From assembly GCA_963737445.1 (NCBI GenBank), contig CAVTSO010000006.1, positions 76,017-140,016 of the forward strand: 64,000 bases of DNA, written 5' to 3'. This DNA is from JAICYJ01 sp963737445. GTDB lineage: Bacteria; Actinomycetota; Thermoleophilia; Gaiellales; JAICJC01. The notes under the pieces are model-generated. The model worked only from the letters and a program-made list of their open reading frames with translations. It was not told the DNA's origin and searched no databases. Below, piece by piece: positions 38,809 to 49,214 of the stretch (its first letter is position 1; every line of letters begins with the position of its first letter). The position numbers and the translations under genes were made by a program.

Positions 38809-40342
38809 GTGGACACCCTCGAGCTGACAGGCCGCTCACTCGCCGTGGAGGACGTCGAGCGCGTGGCGCTGGGCGATGTGCAGGTCGTGCTGGGCGCCTC
38901 GGCGGCCGACCGGATCGAGGCCTCGCGCGCGCTGATCGAGCGGGCCGTGGAGTCGGGCACGCCGACCTACGGGGTGAACACGGGCTTCGGCAGGTTCGTC
39001 GACGTGGCCATCTCGCGGGAGGAGGTGGGCCGGCTGCAGCTGAACCTGCTGCGAAGCCACGCCTGCGCGGTGGGCGAGCCGTTTCCGACGGAGGTCGTGC
39101 GGGGCGCCATGCTGCTGCGCGCGAACGCGCTCGCGACGGGTGCGTCGGGCGTGCGGCGGGAGACGGTGGAGCTGCTGCTGGCGATGGTGAACGCGGGCGT
39201 GCACCCGGTGGTGCCGTCGCGGGGGTCGCTGGGGGCGAGCGGAGACCTGGCACCGCTGGCGCACCTGGCGCTGCCGCTGGTGGGGGAGGGCCGGGCCGAG
39301 TACGGCGACGAGCTGCTGGACGGCGGCGAGGCGCTGCGGGCGTGCCGGCCTGACGCCGCTGCAGCTGTCGGCCAAGGAGGGGCTGGCGCTGATCAACGGC
39401 ACCCAGTTCATGGCGGCGATCGGGGCGCTGGTGCTGTCACGGGCGGCGCGGCTGGTGCGCATCGCCGACATCGCGGCCGCGCAGTCGGTGGAGGCGGTGC
39501 GCGCATCGCGCACGCCGTTCGCGCCGGAGATCCAGGCGCTGCGACCGCACCCCGGGCAGCTGGCTTCGGCCGCGAACCTGTACGCCCTGCTGGACAGCTC
39601 CGAGATCAACGAGTCGCATCGCTGGTGCGGACGGGTGCAGGACGCGTACTCGCTGCGGTGCTCGCCGCAGGTGCACGGCGCGTTCCGCGACGCGATCGCC
39701 TACGCGCGGTCGGTGGTGGCGATCGAGCTGAACGCGGCCACGGACAACCCGCTGGTGTTCGCGGACCGCGACGAGGTGCTGTCGAACGGGAACTTCCACG
39801 GTGAGCCGGTGGCGATCGCGCTGGACACCCTCAAGATCGCCCTGGCCGAGCTGGCCGGGATCAGCGAACGGCGGATCGAGCGGATGGTGAACCCGACTAT
39901 GAGCGAGGGCCTGCCGCCGTTCCTGGCCGAGCAGGGCGGCCTCAACTCGGGGTTCATGATCCCGCACTACGTGGCCGCCAGCCTGGTGGCCGAGAACAAG
40001 GTGCTGTGCCACCCGGCGTCGGTCGACTCGATCCCGACCAGCGCCGGCCAGGAGGATCACGTGTCGATGGGGGCGACGGCGGCTGTGCACGCGTGGCAGG
40101 TGTGCGCGAACGTGGAGCGTGTGCTGGCGGTGGAGCTGCTGTGCGGCGCGCAGGGCCTCGACTTCCTGGCGCCGCTGCGACCAGGGCCGGGGATCGCGGC
40201 GCTGCACGCAGCGCTGCGGGCGACGTCGCCGCACCTCGGGGACGACCGCTCGCTCTCGGCCGACATCGAGTCGGTGGCCGGTCGGGTGCGAAACGGCGCG
40301 CTCGTAGCGGCGGTCGAAGGAGCACTCGCGCCGCTGCAATGA
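38809..40342 (+). CDS. hutH: histidine ammonia-lyase, frameshifted near 39343
   Basis: About 510 residues when repaired. Histidine to urocanate plus ammonia. The MIO-forming Ala-Ser-Gly is in SLGASGDLAPLAHLALPLVG; other signatures are TPTYGVNTGFGRF and (second frame) LQLSAKEGLALINGTQFMAA, NFHGEPVAIALD and QEDHVSMG. The frame changes by one base; removing T 39343 gives ARAAGLTPLQLSAKE, which fits the family exactly. Assembly error is the likely cause. GTG 38809 has TAGACT (38795-38800) 8 nt upstream, so the mRNA may be leaderless. Confidence 0.88.
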
Positions 40343-40639
40343 TCCCGTGTCGGCCGGTCACGCCGGCCGCACGAACCTGTGTCGGGGCCGTATGCGGTGT
40401 TTGACACCGGTTGCGGCCATTTTCGCCCAACCATGGGATTCGGTAGTCACGCCGGCCGTGACACCCGTGCCGATCGTGTCGCGGACGGCAAACGCCGGCC
40501 GAGTCGGTGTTTGACACCTCCCGGCCTCCCGGGCCGGTAAGAGGGCTGCTCTAGTGTCGAGGGCCGAGTCGGGCTCTGACCCGCTCCGGGCCGGATCGGG
40601 CCGTGGCGAGGGCGCTCGCCGGTCGTATAGCCTGCGCCT
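40343..40639. promoter_or_regulatory. hutH-hutU intergenic region with repeated palindromes
   Basis: The 297 bp hold no gene but much structure. CGGTGT-TTG-ACACC occurs at 40395-40408 and 40505-40518, exactly 110 bp apart; the first is a perfect palindrome with one more base pair. GTCACG-CCGGC-CGTGAC is at 40446-40462. CGGCCGG-TCACG-CCGGCCG (about 40351-40369), just after the hutH stop, could be a terminator. The hutU promoter TAGCCT is at 40628-40633. The paired TTTGACACC sites look like operator dyads for a hut regulator. Confidence 0.5.
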
Positions 40640-42337
<1,698 letters not shown>

Positions 42338-42341
42338 CCGC

Positions 42342-43022
42342 GTGGCCGGACGCACCGCCGTCCTCACCGGCGTTACCGGGGGCTGGGGCCGCGCCGTGCT
42401 CGACCGGTTCCTGGCGCAGGGCTGGGACGTCTGCGCCACCACCCACAGCGGTGGCGTCGACGTGCCCTCCCAGGTGCTGGTGGTCGAGGCAGACCTGACC
42501 GACACGTCCGCGGCCGAGCACGTGGTCGCCGCCGCCCTCGAGCGCTTCGGCTCGGTCGACGCCCTCGGCTGTGTGGCCGGCGGCTTTCGCACCGATGGCC
42601 TTCTGCACGAGTCGTCGCCCGACGTCTGGCGGGCGATGCTGTCCGCCAACCTCGACACCGCCTACACCATGACCCGCGCCGCGCTCACCCCGATGCTGGC
42701 CGCCGGCTCCGGCTCGATCGTCTACGTCGGCTCCCGCGCAGCCGTGCGGCCGTTCCCCGGCGCAGCCCCCTACATCGTCGCCAAGGCCGCAGTGCTTGCG
42801 CTGATGGGCGCCGTCGACGCCGAAGTGCGCTCCAAGGGCGTGCGCGTCAACACGGTCATGGCCAGCATCGTCGACACCCCCCAGAACCGCCGCGAGAACC
42901 CCGATGCCGACGTCTCCCGCTGGACGACCGGCGAGCAGATGGCGCGCGTGATCGAATGGCTCTGCGACGAGGACTCGGCGCCGCTCTCCGGCGGCGCGAT
43001 CCCCGCCTACGGGCGAGCCTGA
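42342..43022 (+). CDS. SDR-family oxidoreductase in the hut cluster
   Basis: 226-residue short-chain dehydrogenase. Nucleotide-binding loop TGVTGGWGRAVLDRF (variant of TGxxxGxG), and the active-site Tyr-xxx-Lys in GAAPYIVAKAAV with a Ser in IVYVGSRAAV. It lies between hutU (4-bp gap) and hutI (13-bp gap), so it is co-expressed with histidine breakdown, but no step of the standard pathway needs an SDR. The substrate is unknown. Confidence 0.82.
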   Translation: MAGRTAVLTGVTGGWGRAVLDRFLAQGWDVCATTHSGGVDVPSQVLVVEADLTDTSAAEHVVAAALERFGSVDALGCVAGGFRTDGLLHESSPDVWRAMLSANLDTAYTMTRAALTPMLAAGSGSIVYVGSRAAVRPFPGAAPYIVAKAAVLALMGAVDAEVRSKGVRVNTVMASIVDTPQNRRENPDADVSRWTTGEQMARVIEWLCDEDSAPLSGGAIPAYGRA

Positions 43023-43035
43023 TCTGACAACGGTC

Positions 43036-44253
43036 GTGACCTCGCTGCTGATCGACAACCTCGCGCAGTATGCGAGCCCCGTCGCTCCGGCGCCGGCCCG
43101 CGGCTTCGCCCTGCGCGAGGTGGAGGTCGTCACCGGCGCCGCGATCGCGATCGTGGACGGCCGCATCGCCGCCTGCGGCCCGCGCGACCAGGTGCTGCGA
43201 GACCACGGCGACCTGCTGGTGCACGACGCCGGCGGCCGCGCCGCCATCCCGGGGCTGGTCGACTGCCACACGCACGCCGCCTTCGGCGGTGACCGTGCCG
43301 GCGAGTTCGACCTGCGCTCGCAGGGCGCCGGCTACGAGCAGATCCACGCCGCCGGCGGGGGCATCGCCGCCAGCGTCCGTGACACCCGTGCCGCCGCCGC
43401 CGACGGCACGCTGGGCCCGCTGCTCGACCGCCATCTGGCCTGGATGGCCGCTGCCGGGACGACCACCGCCGAGGTCAAGTCCGGCTACGGCCTCGACCGC
43501 GACACCGAGCTGGCCATGCTCGCCGCCGCCGCCGCCGCCCATCCGATCGAGGTCGCGCCCACCTTCCTCGGCGCCCATGCCGTCGGCCCCGAGTGGGACG
43601 ACGCCGACGACTACCTCACGTTCGTGATCAAGCGGGTGCTGCCGCAGGCGGCCGTCCCCGCCGAGGCCGCCGACGTGTTCCTGGAGCGCGGCGCCTTCGA
43701 CCGCGATCAGGCCGAGCGCTACCTGCGCGCCGCCGCAGGCCACGGACTGGCCCTGCGGCTGCATGCCGACCAGTTCAGCGAGGCGGGCGGCGTCGCACTC
43801 GCCGTCGAGCTGGGCGCGCGCTCGGTCGATCACCTCGAGGCGACCGGCTCTGAGGGCGTCGCTGCGCTGGCGGCCAGCGACGTGGCCGCCGTGATGCTGC
43901 CCGCGTGCGTGATCATGCTCGACCTGCCGCGCCCGCCCGCCCGCGAGCTCGCCGACGCCGGGGCGATCGTGGCGCTGGCCACCGACTTCAACCCGGGCAG
44001 CGCCTTCTGCCACTCCCTGCCGCTCGTGATGTCCCTTGCCTGCATGCAGCTGGGCATGTCCCCGGCCGAGGCGCTGGTCGCGTGCACCGTAAACGCGGCC
44101 TGGGTGCTGGGGCGCGGCGGCCGGCTCGGCCGGATCGCAGCGGGATACGATGGCGACGTGGTGCTGCTCGACTCCGACGACTGGCGGCACGCAGCCTACC
44201 ACCTGGGCGGCCCGGTCGTGGCCGGCGTGGTCAAGGCCGGCCGCAGGCTGTGA
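43036..44253 (+). CDS. hutI: imidazolonepropionase
   Basis: 405 residues, amidohydrolase superfamily. Opens imidazolonepropionate to formiminoglutamate, the substrate of the ftcD product. Metal ligands: GLVDCHTHAAFGGDRAGEFD (HxH), later FLGAHAV, RLHADQFSEAGG and DHLEATG, and the Asp in ATDFNPGSAFCHS. GTG 43036 starts it. Its stop overlaps the next GTG by 3 bp. It completes hutH-hutU-hutI-ftcD in one cluster. Confidence 0.93.
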   Translation: MTSLLIDNLAQYASPVAPAPARGFALREVEVVTGAAIAIVDGRIAACGPRDQVLRDHGDLLVHDAGGRAAIPGLVDCHTHAAFGGDRAGEFDLRSQGAGYEQIHAAGGGIAASVRDTRAAAADGTLGPLLDRHLAWMAAAGTTTAEVKSGYGLDRDTELAMLAAAAAAHPIEVAPTFLGAHAVGPEWDDADDYLTFVIKRVLPQAAVPAEAADVFLERGAFDRDQAERYLRAAAGHGLALRLHADQFSEAGGVALAVELGARSVDHLEATGSEGVAALAASDVAAVMLPACVIMLDLPRPPARELADAGAIVALATDFNPGSAFCHSLPLVMSLACMQLGMSPAEALVACTVNAAWVLGRGGRLGRIAAGYDGDVVLLDSDDWRHAAYHLGGPVVAGVVKAGRRL

Positions 44254-45134
44254 TCGAGCGCGCCCGCACCGCATCGTTCGCCGACGCGCTGGCTGCTGCC
44301 GCGCTGGGCCTGGTGGTCGCCGGCCTGGTCGTGACAGGCGACGGGCTGGTGTCCGCGGCCAAGCAGACACCGGGGTCGTCGGCCATGGACTGGAACGACC
44401 GGCTGCTGCTGGGCCTCTGGAGCTTCCGGCTCGAGCACACGCTCTGGTTCACGCTCGGCCTGGTGCTGCTGTGGCTGGCGCTGGCATGGGGCGCCAGGCT
44501 GGAGGGCCGCGCGCCCGAGCTGGCGCGGCTGGTCGGCGGCGTGGCCGTCGGATTCGTGCTGCTGGCCGCGGCCGTCGTGATCGGGTCGACCATCGTCGCG
44601 ATCAGCGGCTCGATCGGCAGCGGCGTGCTGGAGGTGGTGTACACCCGCGACCAGCGCATCTTCACCTGGCTGCTGCAGGTCTCGACCGCCGCGGCGCTGA
44701 TCGTGACCTGGCTGCTGGCCGGAACCCGGCTGGGCGAGCGGGCGCCGCTCACCATGACCGACCAGGCCGCCGCCGATCGCCTGACCGAGGATGACGCCGA
44801 GGTCGACCCCGACCTGGTCGAGCTGTCCGACGCGCCGCCGACGCCGCCTGCTCCGGTGCCGCTGCACCGGAACGAACCCGAGCCCCGCCCCGCGCCTGAG
44901 GCCGAACCGGAGCCCGAGCAGCCGCCGGTGCCGCGCGTTGCCCCGGTGACGCCCCAGGCCGATCCGAAACCGGCGACCACATCTGCGACCGCGCAGCGGG
45001 TGTTCCAGGAGCGGCTGGCCTACTCGCCCAAGCGTGACGAGGCGCGGCGGCTGCTGGATGAGATCGCCCGCGCGGAGCGCGAGGGGCGCGAGGACGACGC
45101 GGCCGCCCTGGCGGCGCAGCTCGACGTCATGTAG
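44250..45134 (+). CDS. four-span membrane protein with Pro/Glu-rich tail
   Basis: 294 residues, function unknown. Four helices in the first ~160 residues (DALAAAALGLVVAGLVVTG; TLWFTLGLVLLWLALAWG; VGGVAVGFVLLAAAVVIG; WLLQVSTAAALIVTWLLAG), then a long acidic Pro-rich stretch (PEAEPEPEQPPVP) and a final charged helix (YSPKRDEARRLLDEIARAER). GTG 44250 overlaps the hutI stop, so it is co-translated with hut, though no link to histidine use is obvious. Confidence 0.65.
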   Translation: MIERARTASFADALAAAALGLVVAGLVVTGDGLVSAAKQTPGSSAMDWNDRLLLGLWSFRLEHTLWFTLGLVLLWLALAWGARLEGRAPELARLVGGVAVGFVLLAAAVVIGSTIVAISGSIGSGVLEVVYTRDQRIFTWLLQVSTAAALIVTWLLAGTRLGERAPLTMTDQAAADRLTEDDAEVDPDLVELSDAPPTPPAPVPLHRNEPEPRPAPEAEPEPEQPPVPRVAPVTPQADPKPATTSATAQRVFQERLAYSPKRDEARRLLDEIARAEREGREDDAAALAAQLDVM

Positions 45135-45175
45135 CGGCACCGGCCACCGCGCATGACCCTCTAGACTTCACCACC

Positions 45176-45535
45176 ATGGCGACCAAGAAGCAGCAGCGAC
45201 GCAAGTACCAGCGAGCGCAGGGTCGTGGCCGGCTCTACGAGGGGTACGAGCCGCAGCCCGGCAGCGACGATTCGCCCAAGCGAAAGCAGGAGCGGAGCCT
45301 CCCGCGCGGAGCCCGCGTCCCGGCCCGGCCCACCTGGATGCGCTCCCTCAAGCGGGGCGCGCTGTTTGCCGGCGGCCTGTTCCTGGTCACCCAGATCGTG
45401 CCGCTGGGAGGCACCAAGAACACCCTCGCCGCCTCGGCGGTGCAGGCTGCATCCTTCTTCGTGTTCCTGGTGCCGTTCGGCTACCTGATGGACGCGTTCA
45501 TGTACAACCGCTGGTTGAAGCGGCAACAGGGGTGA
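45176..45535 (+). CDS. small two-span membrane protein with basic N-terminus
   Basis: 119 residues. The first ~55 are strongly basic (MATKKQQRRKYQRAQGRGRL), then two helices (GALFAGGLFLVTQIVPLGG and ASFFVFLVPFGYLMDAFMY). ATG 45176 has TAGACT (45162-45167) 8 nt upstream and no ribosome site. It overlaps the MBL gene by 4 bp (GTGA). The position before hisS is seen in related genomes by my recollection, but the function is unknown. Confidence 0.65.
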   Translation: MATKKQQRRKYQRAQGRGRLYEGYEPQPGSDDSPKRKQERSLPRGARVPARPTWMRSLKRGALFAGGLFLVTQIVPLGGTKNTLAASAVQAASFFVFLVPFGYLMDAFMYNRWLKRQQG

Positions 45536-46137
45536 CGCTCGAGGTCGTCAGCCTCCCCCTCGGCGCCTACCAAACCAACTGCTTCGTGGTGACCGCCCAG
45601 GGCTCGACCGATGCCGTGGTCATCGACCCCGGGGACGAGGCCGGTCGCATCACCGACGTGCTGGCCGAGCGCGGCCTCACCCTCGTCGCGATCCTGGTCA
45701 CGCATGGGCACCTCGACCACATCGGAGCCGTCCGTGACCTGGCGGCCGCGACCGGCGTCGAGGTGTGGATGGCCCGTGGTGACGCGGACGACCTGCGCAG
45801 CTTCGAGCCGGCCCCGTACGACCCGGAGCACCTGGTGGGCGGCGGCGACACCCTCAGCGTCGGCGGCATCGACTTCCGCACGTTCGATGTGCCCGGCCAC
45901 ACGGCGGGCTCCGTCGCCTTCGCAACGGATGGCGTTGCCTTTGTCGGCGACGTGCTGTTCGCAGGCTCGATCGGTCGCACCGATCTGGCCGGCGGCGACC
46001 TCGACACGCTGATCGAGAGCATCGCGCTGCTGATGCGGGAGCTGCCGCCGGAGACCGTCGTCGCGCCCGGACACGGCCCGGCAACCACCCTCCAGCGCGA
46101 GCTCGCGTCGAACCCGTTCCTCGAGCCGCTGCGGTGA
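45532..46137 (+). CDS. MBL-fold hydrolase, glyoxalase II-like
   Basis: 201 residues with the metal motif THGHLDHIGAV (HxHxDH), then VPGHTAGSV and GDVLFAGSIGRTDL, and the last His in APGHGPAT. The size and motifs suit the short glyoxalase II-like hydrolases that cut thioesters. The GTG 45532 start overlaps the preceding stop; its own stop overlaps the hisS start by 4 bp. It is a usual neighbour of hisS in Actinomycetota (family knowledge). Confidence 0.85.
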   Translation: MTLEVVSLPLGAYQTNCFVVTAQGSTDAVVIDPGDEAGRITDVLAERGLTLVAILVTHGHLDHIGAVRDLAAATGVEVWMARGDADDLRSFEPAPYDPEHLVGGGDTLSVGGIDFRTFDVPGHTAGSVAFATDGVAFVGDVLFAGSIGRTDLAGGDLDTLIESIALLMRELPPETVVAPGHGPATTLQRELASNPFLEPLR

Positions 46138-47379
46138 GCGAGCGCTTCCAGCCGCCGCGCGGCACCCGCGACTGGTTCGGTGACGACGCCGCCGTTCGGC
46201 GCCACGTGATCGACCTGGCCCGCTCCGTGTTCGAGCCGGCCGGCTACGGTGAGGTGGTGACGCCCGGTTTCGAGGACACCGAGCTGTTCGCCCGCTCCTC
46301 CGGCGAAACCTCCGACGTCGTCAGCAAGGAGATGTATACGTTCGAGGACCGCAGCGGCCGCTCGCTGACGCTGCGCCCCGAGAGCACCGCACCGGTGATG
46401 CGCGCCTACCTCGACGGCATGTCCCGCCTGCCGCAGCCGGTCAAGGTCTGGTATTGCCAGAGCCACTTCCGCTACAACTCCGTGCAGCGCGGCCGCGCCC
46501 GCGAGCACTACCAGTTCGGCGTCGAGGTGGTCGGCTCGCCCGACGCGGCGGTCGACGCGGAGGTGATCGCGCTGCAGCATCGCTGGTATCGGCTGTGCGG
46601 TGTGCCGGAGTTGCGCCTGGAGCTGAACTCGATCGGCGACGCCACCTGCCGCCCCGCCTACGTGGCGCTGCTCGAGGAGTTCATCGACGCCCACATCGAC
46701 GAGCTCGACGACGAGTGCCTGGAGCGGCGCAAGACCAACCCGCTGCGCGTGCTCGACTGCAAGAACCCCTCCTGCCAGGCCGTGCTGGCGGCCGCCCCGC
46801 GCATCACCGACCACCTCTGCGATGACTGCGCCGCCCACTTCGCCGAGGTGCGCCGCCACCTCGACGCGCGCGGGGTGGACTACGAGCTGGTGCCCACGCT
46901 GGTGCGCGGCCTCGACTACTACACGCGAACCGCCTGGGAGTGGAGCGCGGCCGGCCTGGCCACGTCGATCTCGGGCGGCGGCCGCTACGACGGCCTGGCC
47001 GAGCAGATCGGCGGCCCGCCCACGCCCGGCGTCGGGTTCGGCGCGGGCCTCGAGCGGCTGCTCGGAGGTAGTGCGTCCCCGGCCCCCGGCGGCCGGCGGC
47101 AGCGTGCTGTTCGCGGTGATCGCCGAGCAGGCGCGCCCGCGTCTGTTCGCGCTGATGGACGAGGCCCGCGCAGCCGGGGTGACGGCGGACGCTGCCTACG
47201 GCTCCCGCCGGCTGAAGCGGATGCTGGAGCTGGCTGCGAAGCGAGGTGACACGCGGGTCGTGATCGTCGGTGACGACGAGTGGGAGCACGAGCAGGCGAC
47301 GGTGCGTGATATGACCTCGGGCGTGCAGCGAAGCGTGGCGCTGGACGAGCTTGTGAAGGAGCTTGCGGGTGAGTTTTAG
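46134..47379 (+). CDS. hisS: histidine--tRNA ligase, frameshifted near 47064
   Basis: About 415 residues when repaired. Class II synthetase with PPRGTRDWFGDDAAVRRHV (His-specific start), motif 2 (WYCQSHFRYNSVQRGRAREH then YQFGVEV), HisA loop VRGLDYYTRTAWEWSAAG, and motif 3 (GVGFGAGLERLL). The anticodon domain (SVLFAVIAEQARPRLFALMD, YGSRRLKRMLELAAKRG) is in the next frame. One base (near 47064, CTCGGAGG) separates the parts; an essential gene makes assembly error likely. Its last 11 bp overlap aspS. Confidence 0.9.
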
Positions 47380-49130
47380 AACGCGACTGGGCGGCGAGCT
47401 GCGGGCCGGCGACGCCGGTGCGCGGGTGACGGTGGCCGGCTGGGTGGCCCGCCGCCGCGACCATGGCGGCCTGGTGTTCGTCGACCTGCGCGACCGCGCC
47501 GGCATCGTGCAGCTGGTGCTCGACCCCGACCAGGGCCAGGCCCACGCCGCCGCGCACGACCTCCGCAACGAGTACGTCGTGCAGGCCGAAGGCGTGGTCA
47601 CCCCACGCTCGGCCGAGACCGTCAACCCGAAGCTGCCGACCGGCGAGGTCGAGATCCGCGTCGACCGGCTGGAGGTGCTGTCGGCGGCGTCGGTGCTCCC
47701 GTTCCAGCTCGACGAGGAGAACGTGGACGAGACGTTGCGGCTGCACCACCGCTACCTCGACCTGCGCCGCGACGCTATGCGCCAGAACCTGTGGACGCGC
47801 TTCCGGCTGACCCAGATCATCCGCCGGCACATGGAGGACAACGAGTTCTGGGAGCTGGAGACGCCGATCCTCTACAAGTCCACGCCTGAGGGCGCCAAGG
47901 AGTTCCTGGTGCCGACCTCGAGCCGGCCCGGCCAGTTCTACGCGCTGCCGCAGTCGCCACAGACGTTCAAGCAGCTGTATGCCATCGCCGGCTACGAGCG
48001 CTACTACCAGATCGCCCGCTGCTTCAGAGACGAGGCCACCCGCGCCGATCGCACGCAGGAGTTCACGCAGCTCGACATCGAGATGGCGTTCCTCGACCCC
48101 GAGGAGCTGTTCGGCCTGATGGAGACGCTGTTCGTGCGCGTGTGGCGCGAGCTGCTGGGCGCGGAGGTGGACGCGCCGTTCCGCCGCATGACCTGGGACG
48201 AGGCCACGCTCCGCTACGGCTCCGACAAGCCCGACCTGCGGTTCGGTGCCGAGATCGCGGACGTCACCGACCTGCTGGCCGGCACCGAGTTCAAGGCCTT
48301 CCGGGGCGTGGTGGACGGCGGTGGGGTCGTCCGCGGCCTGGCCGTGCCCGGCGCCATGGCGTTCTCGCGCAAGGACTTCGACGACCTGGTCGAGTTCGCC
48401 AAGGGCTGGGGCGGCAAGGGCGTGGCGTGGCTGCAGCTGCAGGCCGGCGGCGAGATCCGCTCCCCGATCGCGAAGTTCCTCTCGCCGGACGAGCTGGCGG
48501 CGATCGTCGAGCGCTGCGGCGCTGACGAGGGCGACACCATCTTCCTGGTGGCCGACGCGGAGGAGGCGGCCGTGCGGGTGCTGGGCCCGCTGCGGCTGCA
48601 TCTGGGCGAACGGCTGGGCCTCATCTCCGGCGCGCTGGCAGTTCGTGTGGGTGACCGGTTTCCCGATGTTCGAGTGGCTGCCCGACGAGGGTCGCTGGAA
48701 GGCCTCCCACAACCCCTTCTCGGCGCCGGCGCCCGGCTCGGAGCGGTTCTGGGAGGATCCCGCCGCGGCCCGCTCCTACCAGTACGACCTGGTGCTGAAC
48801 GGGAACGAGATCGGCGGCGGCTCGATCCGCAACCACCGCCCGGAGACGCAGAGCAAGGTGTTCGAGCTGCTGGGCATCTCGGCCGAGCGGGCCGAGCAGA
48901 ACTTCTCGTTCCTGCTGCGGGCGCTGGCGATGGGCGCGCCGCCGCACGGCGGCATCGCGTTTGGCCTCGACCGCCTGGCGATGCTCGTGGCCGGCGTCGA
49001 CTCGCTGCGCGAGGTGATCGCGTTCCCAAAGGCGCAGGGCGGGGTCGATCCCCTGACCGGTTCACCGAGCCCCGCGACACCGGCCGCGCTGGCCGAGATG
49101 GGGCTGCGGCTGGCCATCTCGTCGGCTTAA
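47369..49130 (+). CDS. aspS: aspartate--tRNA ligase, frameshifted near 48635
   Basis: About 587 residues when repaired, the bacterial-type AspRS with N-terminal OB anticodon domain (RARVTVAGWVARRRDHGG-like, LVFVDLRDRAGIVQLV), motif 2 (CFRDEATRADRTQEFTQLD), a GAD insert (residues ~290-410), and motif 3 (GIAFGLDRLAMLV). After about 48635 the sense moves one base on (WQFVWVTGFPMFEWLPDEGR). GTG 47369 has AAGGAG 7 nt upstream; TTG 47363 is too close to it. The error is a single base in GCGCTGGC. Confidence 0.9.
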
Positions 49131-49214
49131 CCGGTTCGTCACCAGAACCTGGCGAACCGGCTTCGCGCCGCTGCTACGGTGCGACGACCAACCGATGTTG
49201 ATGGAGGCGGCCGG

